Assembly (NCBI GenBank): GCA_949752795.1
Contig: OX457057.1
Location: forward strand, 103,009,513-103,073,512
Reading direction: 5' to 3'
Origin: Hyperoodon ampullatus
Taxonomy: Eukaryota; Chordata; Mammalia; Artiodactyla; Ziphiidae
DNA: 64,000 bases
This document shows positions 24,115 through 34,680 of the stretch, in pieces. The notes under the pieces were generated by a model, which was not told the DNA's origin, made no database searches, and worked only from the letters and a program-made list of their open reading frames with translations. A program made the position numbers and the translations under genes. Numbering within the stretch: position 1 is the stretch's first letter; every line of letters begins with the position of its first letter.

Positions 24115-25450
24115 AACCATTTATTCATTCAACAAATACTTCTTGAGCTCCTATATGTGATGCAGCCCTTGATGAACACAAAGTCCCTGTCCCCATTCTT
24201 ACATTCCTGTGGAGGAGAAGGATAATAAACAAGAAAACAAGTAATAGAACTAAGTACTGTGAAATATAGAAAGTAGGGTAAGGGAACAGAACCTACCACA
24301 GCAGGGTTTGGTCAAGTGGAGATAGACATTAAATTACGGTGTTCAAGAGGTGACATCTGAGCAGACCTAAGTGATGAGCAAAAGCTAACCATGTGAAGAA
24401 GACCTGTGGGTAGAAGTGTCCCCAACAGAGGAAATAGCAAGTACAAAGGCCTAAGACAGTAGCAAGAGTGATATGTTGAAGATATAGAAAGAATGTCAGA
24501 GAGGCTGCCACATAGCAGGCGATTGGAGGAGTGATACAGGACACAGGAAGGAGGGTCAGGGTCCAGATCACATAAAGGCATTCTCCGCCTCACCCTGCTG
24601 ATATTTTGAGCCAGATAATTCTTTGTTGTTGAGGGCTGTCCTGTGCACTGCAGGATGTTAGCTGCATCCCGGACTCCACCAACTAGATGCCGGTATCACC
24701 CCACCCCCCTCCCCCTCCACGGGTGACAATCAAAAATGTATGATGTTGCCAAATGTCCACTGGGTTAAGAACCATTGAAATGAGGCCATGGCAAGGGTAT
24801 GAATTTTACTCTCTGTGTAATTGGAGGGTTGAGAGCTAAGAAATAACATGACATGATTTACATCTTTAAAAGGGCACTGTGACTGCTGTTGGGTTAAAAG
24901 GCTGTGGGAAACAAGAGTGGAGGCAGGGAATCCAGGAGGAGGTCCCCGTGTTGTCTGGCTGAGAGGTGACAGTGGTTGGGACTAAGAGGCAGTAGTGGGA
25001 TGCTGAGAAGGGACTGGGTTCAGAACTTATTTGGAAACCAGGGAGACTTGCTGGTGGATTGAATATAAAAGGTGATGAGGAAGGTCCAGTCAAGGATGAT
25101 TTCTAGATTTGGGGTCTGAGCACCTGGGAATAATGATGTCATTTTCTAAAATGGAGAAGACTAAACTAAGACTCGGAGAAAAGTAGTTCAGGGGTCAAAA
25201 ATTCTCAACTTGAGATGTCCATTAGATCTCCAAGTGGCCATGACAGTAGAACAGAAGAGCCTGGAGCCCAGGGGAGAGTCCAGATTGGAAATAGACATCC
25301 AGAAGTTGTAGCTCATCTTTAATGCCTGGGGGAAAGAAAGGACCCTGGACTGAGCTCCAGGCACTCCAATATTTAGAGGTCAGAAGAAGGAAAAGCCAGC
25401 AAAGGAGACAGAGAAGAGGGCCAGTGAGAGAGAGGGGACATTAGGAGAGC
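24115..25450 (-). mobile_element. L2 LINE, about 1.1 kb, split by MER5A
   Basis: Antisense L2. The plus strand shows TTATTCATTCAACAAATACT (3' tail reversed), CCTGTCCCCATTCTTACATT, GAGGTGACATCTGAGCAGAC, AGTACAAAGGCCTAAGACAG, GGTCCAGATCACATAAAGGC, [MER5A], GAGGCCATGGCAAGGGTATG, GGGCACTGTGACTGCTG, GATGATTTCTAGATTTGGG, GATGTCCATTAGATCTCCAA, then GCCAGCAAAGGAGACAGAG. Same family and orientation as the 14.6-15.6 kb copy. No reading frame survives. Confidence 0.8.
24581..24777 (-). mobile_element. MER5A hAT-Charlie remnant inside L2
   Basis: Antisense MER5A: GATATTTTGAGCCAGATAAT, TGAGGGCTGTCCTGTGCACT, GCAGGATGTTAGCTGCATCC, CCAACTAGATGCCGGTATCA, TTGCCAAATGTCCACTGG, then GGTTAAGAACCATTG. It interrupts an L2 that resumes on the other side, so it inserted after that L2. 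Confidence 0.9.
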
Positions 25451-25604
25451 TTCACATCCCCGAGGCATCCTGGCCTGGCAACCTCATCCGCCTTGGACTG
25501 TCCTCAGCCAGATCACTGCCTAAGTGGGGAGCCCCTTGGGCACTCATTTGTGATCAACATGAAGGACCACTATAAAACTGGGTTTTGGACAACCCAAGGA
25601 CTTG

Positions 25605-25720
25605 GCAGGGGCCACCTTGTTTAATCTTTGCACTAAGAAGTAAGTGCTACTAGCTCCCTATCACAGCTGAGGAAACTGGAAATCAGAGAGCTGCAGTAAT
25701 TCGCCCTTGATCACATGTGT
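25605..25720 (+). repeat. MIR SINE remnant
   Basis: Sense MIR: CCACCTTGTTTAATCTTTGC, AAGTAAGTGCTACTAGCTCC, CACAGCTGAGGAAACTGG, AAATCAGAGAGCTGCAGTAA. Ends are approximate. Confidence 0.75.
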
Positions 25721-26094
25721 TTTTCAACCCCACTCCTGGGCCTGGAGCTCTGGAGAGTCTGATTCCACGTTCACACTTTTTCCATGGTACCCTTGGCCTC
25801 AGTCTTGCAGGGGCCCACTCAATGCCTGGCACAGGCCTCCGTTCCCACCATGGCAGGAACAGATTGTTTCTGCCTAGGCTTACATGAAGTGCTTTCACAT
25901 CTGCTGCTGCATTTGAGATGGGCAGGTGGGAGCTGGGATGGCTCATGCAAGGTAAGTGACTGTCAAGGTCCCTCACCCAACTAAGGGCAGAGCCAGCACT
26001 GGTGCCGGAAGTCTCATGGTCCTTGTCCAGGGCTCTCACATCTTACCTCTTATACCTACAGTCAAGGTATCTTCCCAGCTGGCAACCATATTCA

Positions 26095-27400
26095 AGGCAG
26101 CAGCCCCATCTGGTAATGCAGGGGCAATATTATTTTTCTCATTTTACTGATTAAGAAACAGAGGCTCACCTAGTTACCAGAGTGGGAAAAGCAGAAATGC
26201 TGCTGCCCTCTGCCCGTTTACCTGCAACAGCAGCTTGAAAACCTGTGCTAAGGGTCACTTCATATGCACAAGTACTGTTGGGCTGTAAATGAAACCTGCC
26301 CTCAACATGTCTTGAGGGAGGTAATGGTCAAAATATTTCAAAATGTGGCATATATTTCAAGAAAACAATATGAAGAGGTAAGCTGTGCTCACAGTTTTAA
26401 GAAGAAAAAAGGACATGCCTGAAAGCTCAATTTCAAGGGATTATGAGACGCATGCAAATCCAACCACAAACAGGTACCAGCTCACACCAGTCAGAATAAA
26501 CTTCAGCAAAAAACTACAAGCAATAAATGCTGAAGGGTTTGTGGAGAAGTGCATACACTCAACTTTAAGTGGGACGTGACCTGGTAAGAGCCACTAATGA
26601 GAGCAGAATGGAGGTGCCTTTACATGGTAAACATTTTGCTACCATATGATCCAGCAGACCCACTCCTGGGCCTATAACCTGAGAAGACAGAATTGGAAAG
26701 ACACAGCCAGGCAAAGCTGCATTGCAGCCATATTACAATAGCCAAGACCTGGAAGCAACCAATAATTCCCTCAACAGATGAGTGGACAAAGAAGAACTGG
26801 TACATGTACAGATGGAATATTAGCCAAGGGAAAAAATGACACAATACCATTTGGAGCACCGTACATGAGTTTAGAGTTGATGACGCAACTTGTAGTAGGT
26901 CAGAAAGTGAAAGACACATATCCTATGATATCATTTATAGGTGTTACCTAAAAATTGATACCAGTGAAGATATTTCCACAGAGAAAGGCAATCACAGTTT
27001 CATTAAACAAACATATGTTTCACCAATGGAAATGTGTGAGGATTGGATACATTAGGTTACTGGGGTTAACAGAGATATACAAACACAGGTAAAGTATATA
27101 ATCACCAAAGACCTACGGAATACCAAGAGAAGACTACTCAACATTCTGTCATAACCTACATGGAAAAAGGATCCGAAGAAGAATCGATATATGTATATGT
27201 GTAAATGAACGACATCTTGCACACCTAGAACAAGCAAAACGTTGTAATCAAACTTGCTGTGATAAAAAATAAAAATTAAATTAAAAAAAAAAAAAAAAAA
27301 AAGAAAGAAACAGAGGCTCAGAGGGGTTCTGTGATTTGCCCAAGTTACACAGCTAGGAAGAAGCTGAGCCAGAAATAAACCCCCAGTCTCCTAGCTCTCA
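26095..27400 (+). repeat. MIR SINE split by an L1 insertion
   Basis: The left half (about 26095-26168) carries GCAATATTATTTTTCTCATT and AAGAAACAGAGGCTCA. The right half (27305-27400) repeats AAGAAACAGAGGCTCA and continues GAGGGGTTCTGTGATTTGCC, AAGTTACACAGCTAGGAAG. The shared 16 bp at 26153-26168 and 27305-27320 is the duplicated target site of the L1 between them. Removing the insert gives one continuous MIR. Confidence 0.85.
26169..27304 (+). mobile_element. L1 3' fragment inserted in a MIR
   Basis: The body resembles the L1 ORF2 3' end: CAGCTCACACCAGTCAGAAT, GCAATAAATGCTGAAGGGTT, TACCATATGATCCAGCAGAC, ATTACAATAGCCAAGACCTG, CTCAACAGATGAGTGGACAA, then a 3' UTR ending in an A-rich tail at about 27268-27304. 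A perfect 16-bp target-site duplication flanks it. The first 215 bp or so (26169-26384) do not match the expected L1 order and may be a rearranged or co-inserted piece. Clearly older than the L1 at 55-61 kb, since ORF2 is badly decayed. Confidence 0.8.
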
Positions 27401-29499
27401 GTATTACTGAGTTGAAATAAATAACCTATATCTGACTTAACCATTTTTCTTTCTTACATAACAACTTTCCCAATCCATAAAAGAAATAAGCTTCAGAGAG
27501 GTGTGTGAAATTTTCCCAAGCACAAGTATTGCCAGTCAGAATTCTGCAATAGGTCCATAATCATTTAAGAAGTGGAAATGGTTAGAAGGAGGACATTCTG
27601 TGCACTGTGCCAACTTAAAATTCCTTTTTTTCCCCTTAATCATAAAGGTGCTGTAAAAATAATCTTTGAAACATATTTGTTGCTTTATTAAGGCTTCTAC
27701 TTTCTGACATGTCCCACTCTTTTTTAGAAAAAATCAAAACAATACTTAAAAGCCCCACTCCCTAAATATTTTCTTTCATTTCCAAGATACAGAGATGCTG
27801 ACACATGGACATGAAATCTGGAGTCAGGCTTTGGTGTCTGACCTCCTAAAAAAGAAAATGAAAACATTTCTAAGTGTTCACACTTTCCCCGTGAGAGGAC
27901 ACAATACCCTTGAACCCAGATGAAAAGAAAGGTAATTCGTTTCATGCATAAGAAATATTCTTGGTGGTATGTCATGTTCTGGGACAGTTGATTCCATTTG
28001 TCATTGCAAGTTTCAGAAAGGGTGGAAATATGCTTTTTTCCCCCCCTTTTGGGCACAGAAAATGTTAAGTCAGCATTCACTTTTTCTTAAAAACAAAACA
28101 AAACAAAACAAAAAACCCAGGTGCAATAGTGATGGATTTAAACAGCCTCTTAGCTACTTTGCTTATGGTTCAGTCAAGCTCCTGGTGCTTGGCTCAGTAT
28201 AACCCACCTGCTTAAGGAGAAAGGGGCTGGGTATGATGTAACAAATGTCTCTCTTCTGCTATAAATGTTATTTAAAATGTGCAACTGGCCTGGTGACATT
28301 AGTTTTACAGGGAATAGTGGGATGAGTGGTGGAAAAGCACGGAGACTCTTACAGAGATGAAAATTACACCAGATCCATGTCTGCCTTCTCCCCGTAGGCC
28401 CCCTGCCCTGCAACCTCAAATAGAGATGTCTTAACTGCCTGGAAAGGAGCATTAAACCTTTGGTCTGGATAGGAATTCAGCATTTGAGGAGATGTCACTA
28501 ATAATCCTCTTTGAATCTGAGTGGTGAAAATGGGGCCCAGGGGGAGGGCATTTTACAAGAAAAGAGTTGGAATGAGCCCCAGGCGAGCACGGGAAACAGA
28601 GGAGGGAGAAAGGTGAAGCTTCCGTCTGAACAAAGAGGCAGCAGTTTGTCATCCCTGATCTGTCTTCAGGGGCTGTGTTAGCCAGGCTCTCAGGAAAACT
28701 GGGGCATGTCATCTTTGTGGCCCCTGGTGTGGGTCACTCTTCCACACTTCCAGCTGGAAAGGGGTGGTCTGGGGTCAATGACACACTGGGGCCAGGTTGT
28801 GGACCGGAGTCAGGATTAGGGTTTGGTTTACCTGAAGCTGTCAGCTCCAGGGCCCACACCAGGAGCCTTTAGGCTGTTTATACCAGGAGAGAAACAGAAA
28901 CCCTCCACATTGGGGCCGCCTGGAGCCTCGCTCTCGAGAAAATGTTAGGCTCTCTGCTCTGGGCAGGAACTTCTTAAGAATTTGACAATGTCAACATTTT
29001 AATGGTATCTTAGCCCTGTTGCCCTTACAAAAATATACTGAGAAGGAAGGATGTGATTTGTGGGAACAGAAGCTCCATACAGAGTCACTACATTAGGACC
29101 AAAGCCTTCATCCCGGTCACAAGGCCAGGGAAGGCTGGGATACCTCTCTGATGGTTCTTAGTGACAGGGAGGGGGATGTCTTGGGCCCCTTGGACAATTA
29201 CTGTCATGATCATGTCTGGGGAACAGAATCACAGAAAGATGGCTATGCAAGCGTGAAATAGGAGAAAGACGGTAGAGAAAGGTAGGGACAAAGATGAGAT
29301 ATGACTGCTGTTGTTTCTTCGCTGGGTTGGCCAGAGAAACAGCCAACCTCAGGGATAGAAACATCTAGGGAAGTCATGGTTCTGATGATGTTGATTAGTC
29401 TCAAAGAAGAAGATAAAGAAGGAAGAGGAGGAGGAGGGGGGGTGGGGGAAGGAGAAGACAGATGATGCCATTGGCTCTTGCTTCCTGAGGCCTCCTTGG
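27401..29499. other. Unique sequence with simple repeats
   Basis: No gene recognised. (AAAAC)n-like units lie at about 28088-28116 and a GA/GGA-rich tract at about 29400-29458. The short frames here are unsupported. Confidence 0.5.
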
Positions 29500-29725
29500 T
29501 GGCAGGCACAGTACCAGGCACTTTATACATCTTTGTCACTTAACCTACACAACAGCCCTATGAGGAAGCAATTAGTCTGACCTTACAGATGAGGACACTG
29601 ATCCTTAGAGTACTTAAGTTACCCAAGATCACACAACTAGGAATCACAGAGCTGGGATTTAACCCCAAGTTTGCCTGGCTTCAGAGCGATGCCCTTTTCT
29701 GTACAACGCTGTTGTCTGTGCCAGT
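29500..29725 (+). repeat. MIR SINE, nearly complete
   Basis: Sense MIR in full order: CACAGTACCAGGCACTTTAT, CACTTAACCTACACAACAGC, CCTATGAGGAAGCAATTAGT, TTACAGATGAGGACACTGAT, AAGATCACACAACTAGGAAT, CACAGAGCTGGGATTTAACC, CAGAGCGATGCCCTTTTCTG. One of the best-preserved MIRs in the window. Confidence 0.9.
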
Positions 29726-29729
29726 AGCT

Positions 29730-29965
29730 TTTAAACGTTTTTAACCATGACTCACAGTGAAAAAATACATTTTCCATCATGATCCGGTACGCACACACAT
29801 TGTGTAAATGTATATACAACTAAAATAAAAGTTTCATGAATACCTTCCCTTTCTCCATGCACCGCATATTGATTTTTAAAAATTTACTCTACTTCTTTCT
29901 TTAAAAAAAAAAAAGAGAGAGACTGTTGTACTACTTGATTTCGCATCCCCCTAATGGGTCTGTAG
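29730..29965. repeat. Possible old DNA-transposon remnant
   Basis: TTTTTAACCATGACTCACAG, AAATACATTTTCCATCATGA and GGGTCTGTAGTTTGAAAACC resemble the ends and interior of a medium-reiteration DNA transposon. I cannot name the family or orientation with confidence. Confidence 0.35.
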
Positions 29966-31107
29966 TTTGAAAACCATTTTCCTTTCCTTTACTCTATGGC
30001 AGAGTAACACTTGAAATGTTTTTCAACTTCCTGCTTGATCTTGTTGGATGCTGGGCAGCGTCTTTGCTTTGGAGGCAGGCTGCTAATTATGCGCCCTGGA
30101 CCATCCCTCTGATGAGGGGACATCATTAATCAAATATTTCAGAAATTACAAATCTCTGACAAAGCCGTTCACTTGGAAAAGAGTCAGTCCAGGAAACCAT
30201 CCAGAAAACATAATCGCTGATCTCAGGCACAGACTAGTAATATTTTAAGCAGTTGATGCATGCTTTCGCAAAAGAAACTATTTTCTCTGCCTTCAGAACC
30301 TAAAGGACACATCTGCTCTGACGGGGCAGTGCAGTCACCATCTAACAATAAATGCCCAAGGAAAAGAACAATGCAAGGGGCTGCTGAGACTCTATCACTT
30401 CACCATCAAGAATAGTGTTGTCTTTCTCAGTTCATGGTGAGTACACCCAGGATCTGAAATTAGACTGCTTTGCAGTGCGGTGTGTACGTCTCCACCCTGG
30501 TTTAGGATTTGGGGGTGATTTTGTTGTTTCGGCAGCTAGGGGCAGGGACAGGGTTGGCTGAATCAGATTTAGATCATGGAAATTGAGGTCCAGATCAGGT
30601 GGCTTCAGCACAAGTCAGCCTGAGGAGCCGCGGACTCAGTGACTTCACTCCAAGCAATGTGTATGCTAATTGAGAAAACATGTTCCTGTGATGGCCTCAT
30701 GCAAAAACCCAGATTTATGAATTTTTTTTTTTTATTCCTAAGAATTCCTTGAATATTTGCCGTGCGTGTCTATACAGCCTCCCGGAGTACTTTTCCTTCT
30801 TATGGAGTCGAGTTGTATTTTTCTGCTGCTGGCCCAGGTCAGGTTTTTAAGGGGTGGCATTCTGACAGAGCAAGCGGGCACATGGTCTCAGGCAGTGGGG
30901 AGAAGCAGGAAGAGGTCAGGAGGGGAGAAAAATAGCCTACACCTTCTGTCCTTCTCTTGGGACAGGAAAAGCAGTTGAGGCTCAAGTCCTCAAAAAGCAA
31001 CTGTTCACAAAGCTCAGTGAGGGGCCTTTCTTCGTGCCTCTGGCCCTTTAATGCCCTCTGGACTGGCTAAACCCCACCCACCCAGCATTAAGACAGGACT
31101 CAGGCTC
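29966..31107. other. Unique sequence, possible regulatory region
   Basis: No repeat or gene recognised. Contains TGCTAATT homeodomain-type cores at 30081 and 30664. The poly-T at 30721-30733 has no attached element that I can identify. Confidence 0.4.
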
Positions 31108-31290
31108 GCTGGGCACTGCCAGTGTTCCAGACTCTGGTCTAAGTAAGGGTTTTCCAGCCCTCCCTCCTGTCATCCTCGCAACCGTCCCCCGAGATCAGCA
31201 TTTTGAGTCCCTTTTACAGATGAGGAAACTGAAGCTTAGAGGGATTAAGTAATGTGGTTATAGAGCCAACGAGAGGCAAAGCTTGCCTCT
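31108..31290 (+). repeat. MIR SINE remnant
   Basis: Sense MIR: TGTTCCAGACTCTGGTCTAA, CATCCTCGCAACCGTCCCCC, TTTTACAGATGAGGAAACTG, AAGCTTAGAGGGATTAAGTA. Ends are approximate. Confidence 0.85.
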
Positions 31291-32540
31291 GAAGCTAGTT
31301 CTATTTTGTGCCAGGGCTGCTTTTATATGATCCTACCCGCCTGCAGGACATCCCCTCCCTCAGGAAGCCTCTCAAGAAAGCACCACGCCATTCAGGCCTC
31401 TCTGAGAGCCACACAGCTCGCACTTCTTCAACTAGTTTCCGTTTTGATACTGGTCTCAATTGCTCCAAGTGTGTTCATCTAGATGACAAGACAAAAGAAG
31501 CTGCAGACAGATTTTGTTTGGTCTGCACAGGTGTTTTGAAAAGTGAAGACACTATACATTCAAACTCAAAGTTTTGACTCTTTTGGAAAAGTTGGAAGAT
31601 CTGGCCACATTAGACCTACAAACCCGCAAAGCAACAGACGGCCTGTCCCCTTCTGATGGGCATAACCTTGCTAGTTTACTGCAGTCCCCATCGGCTCATG
31701 GCCTTACCTCATTTATGTTATCTGATGAGCCTCTCTTCACTCTAGAGCCAGCTCCTTGGGCAGGATCATGATTTATATTTATTATGATTCTCCACAGTGC
31801 CCAGGCCCCTGGTTAGCATATTAATCAAGATGCTAATTGAGAGAAGGAAAATCAGTCCAGTGGCCTGATGTCCAGTGAGCCTGCCTCCCCGGGGAGGGAG
31901 GACTGTTCTCCCTTTAACCACAGGTTATATGCTATTCATCAACAGCTGCCCAGCCACTGACCCTTGGGGTGGGAGAGCGCAAATGCCCGCCTGGCTGCCA
32001 TAGAGATATTCACCTCCTCCTCTTCCTTCTCTTGTAAACTTGATAAGTAAGATACATAAAATCCTAAGGAAACAAGTTGTTGGAGGAGGAGTTTGTTATG
32101 CGGGGTAAGGAACTGAAACACTCCTAAAGCTGCCAGTACAAATGGCCATTCGCAAGAAATCCCTTATTTAGAGAGCATTACATAACATCTCTGAGATACA
32201 AGTCTGAGGAGAAGTTTGCCTCTGAAAGAAAATTGCAGGAGAATATCCATGAGTTTCCTTTTACTCAGATATTATGAGGCCAAGGTAGTTCGGAAGGTGA
32301 AATGTTTGGTTCAAATTCTATCACGATGAGAATGTTCATTACAGAAGGTCAACATATAGGTGGGTAAATTCCTAGAGAAGCTTCAGTGCTTCCAGAAAGA
32401 TTTCTTCTCCTAGTGCAGCAAAGCTTTACACATACAGAGGCATAAAAAATGCAAAGATGATGTTGTCCGATCTGAAGTGAAAAGCATAAAAGGAGGACTC
32501 CCTCAGATTAGTACCCTGGAAGGAGAACACGAGGGAAGGG
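31291..32540. other. Unique sequence, possible regulatory region
   Basis: Contains an AT-rich block at 31768-31845 with paired TAAT cores (TATTAATC at 31819-31826 and ATGCTAATTGAGA at 31830-31842). The open frames at 31308-31577 and 31574-31771 (plus) have no recognised family; the first has a Cys-x2-Cys…Cys-x2-Cys pattern but no other support. Confidence 0.4.
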
Positions 32541-32690
32541 AATGCGTGTTTGTTGAGTGCCTGCTCAACTGTGTGCCAGGCCTGTGCTGGTGTCCCATCA
32601 GTATCATCTCACTTGACGTGCACAACAGCCCAACAGAGCAGGTCCTACTGTTCTCTCTGTTTCACAGAAGAGGAACATTGGGTACAAGAG
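32541..32690 (+). repeat. MIR SINE remnant
   Basis: Sense MIR: GTTTGTTGAGTGCCTGCTCA, CTGTGTGCCAGGCCTGTGC, GTATCATCTCACTTGACGTG, CACAACAGCCCAACAGAGCA, TTTCACAGAAGAGGAAC. Its presence makes the 165-codon frame at 32477-32974 unlikely to be a gene. Confidence 0.85.
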
Positions 32691-34579
32691 ATGCCCTCCT
32701 GCATCTCTGGTCTCCTGGTGCTCATCTCCTTCCTCCCTGCTCACCTAGTCCAGCTGCCTGCAGGCTGTTAGAGCCCAGCATGACTGCTCCTTCCTTCAAA
32801 ACCACAAACCAAAGGGAGCCTGCCTCTCTTGGCGTCTCTCGTACAATGTGGGAGTTCAACGTATGGTTACTGACAAAGGATGAGGTGATTCACCTCCAAG
32901 CCGGGCCTGGTCAGGTCCAGACATGGGACGGCACTTCTCCAGACTGGACAAGTGAGAAACGCAAGTCACTTTAGCCACACATCAGATCCACAGTGATGGG
33001 GGGCAGAGACAGGACCTCCCTCCCCCAACCCGGGCTGAGCTCTTATGGCTTCCAGCAAACGGCCCTCCCTGGGCTCACTCGGGAACAGCGTGCCACGTGC
33101 AGGCAGATGATATACTCCACCAACCCTGGCTACCGAAGGAACAGCCAAAGGAAATGGGAAAATCAGCCCATCTGTACCAAACAACAAATACTTTGTGGCT
33201 ATTGGGAGACGATTCCAGTAGTAGTGGATTGTAACTGCCCTCGATGTAGAATAGCTTCTGTGGGAAGTTTGGGCCATTCATGCCCACTGACTTCGGAGCT
33301 AGATCATTCCACTCTCAGAGCTCTCCACCTGCAGAGGTCCCCACGGGCAATGCCAAAACATCTCTGTCTGCTTACCCCAGTGGGGAATTTTCAGGGAAAC
33401 CCTGACTGTCTGACTGACTAATACTACCACTAATAAAAAGATGCTCCGTGTGTGAAAGAGGCTGGCCAAACCTGGCCATTCAAAAGGCATTGTCGCTAGT
33501 CCCACTTGCCGGATTGCATCATCAGACCAGTCTCAAACTCATTTGGGAATCTCCTTAAGTCTCCAGTGACCACTTTTGGGGGCCTCATTAGGAATCAAAT
33601 TCAAACTCTGCCAGTTCTACTGCTTTGGTAGTTTTCTCTCTTCTACTGCTTGGGGGTGAGTAGCAAGCAATTATACCCTCCAAAGTAATTGTTCGTTTTA
33701 GCCGTTTGCACTATGAATAACCAAATGGTCCTATTTTTTTGTCCTCCAGGGAGACCTTAGGGCAGAGGAAAGGATAAGTGAGAATAAACCCAGTGCTACA
33801 AGCACCATCCCTCCAGCGTAGCATTGCTAGCTTCCTTTTTCAATCAAATGTCACATTATTGATTCCCATTTATTCTCACAGCTTGGGCACTGTTGTATTA
33901 ATTTGATATCAACATGTGCCCATGTTGTATGAAGTGCTGTCAGTGCCGGGGAGGGTTCTGCTTCCTTGTTCTCTCATTCAGAGCAGGGACCTCCTGGTGC
34001 CAGAGTGTGATCCATTTAGTAAAGGAGAGAAGGATTTCCTCCCAGTGCTGTGGACACCCGGGGCAGGCAGTCTGCCTGTGTTTTTAATAGCACATGGCAG
34101 AGAAAGAAGCTGCCATGCTCTAATACCACCCATCCCTTCTCCCCACTCTTTCTGGTTTTCTTTTCATGTGGGTCATTTGTAGTCACAGTCCACTGACAAA
34201 AGCAAAGGATGGTGCCCAGCGGGACCACAGCCCTGCCAGTGGCTTCCCGGAGCCTGATATGCTGGCTCCTGGAGGATGAAGCCCAGGGCTGGACCTCTGA
34301 AGCCCCAATTCAATGATTAAATAATAGATGACCCAAACATAGGGCCTGAAAGAAAAGCCCTTACTGGTAATTGCCAAGGGACTTCTCAACCGGGAGCAGT
34401 ATTATCCTTTTAATAAGCATTTAGCCATATATGGGGGCAGGGGATTTGGGGTTGCCACCATTTCTGTCATTTTAGTAGGTGAGGTAGGGATACTAAACTT
34501 CCTGCATTACATAAATAGGTCATCCTCAACCAAGAATCATCCCCAAATGCCAATAGCCCCATTGAGAAACACTGTTAAC
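32691..34579. other. Unrecognised sequence
   Basis: No repeat or RNA gene recognised. The frame at 32993-33421 (142 codons, plus) overlaps two other open frames on the minus strand and has no family match that I recognise. Confidence 0.45.
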
Positions 34580-34680
34580 ACACTACCCTTGTCCTATAGA
34601 TTGGGAGAGTGAAGGCTGGGAAGTTTAGTGACTTGCTCAAGGTCACAAAGCTACTTTCCCTCCTGTCTTATAATTCAGGA
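34580..34680 (+). repeat. MIR SINE remnant, short
   Basis: Sense MIR core only: TGGGAGAGTGAAGGCTGGGA, AGTTTAGTGACTTGCTCAAG, GTCACAAAGCTACTTTC. Confidence 0.7.

Noticed and set aside
31308..31577. Frame with Cys-x2-Cys pairs, zinc-finger-like
   Set aside because: Only the Cys spacing is suggestive; the rest does not match a zinc-binding family and the start overlaps unique non-coding DNA.
32477..32974. 165-codon plus-strand frame
   Set aside because: It contains a MIR SINE in its first half, and the remainder has no recognised similarity.
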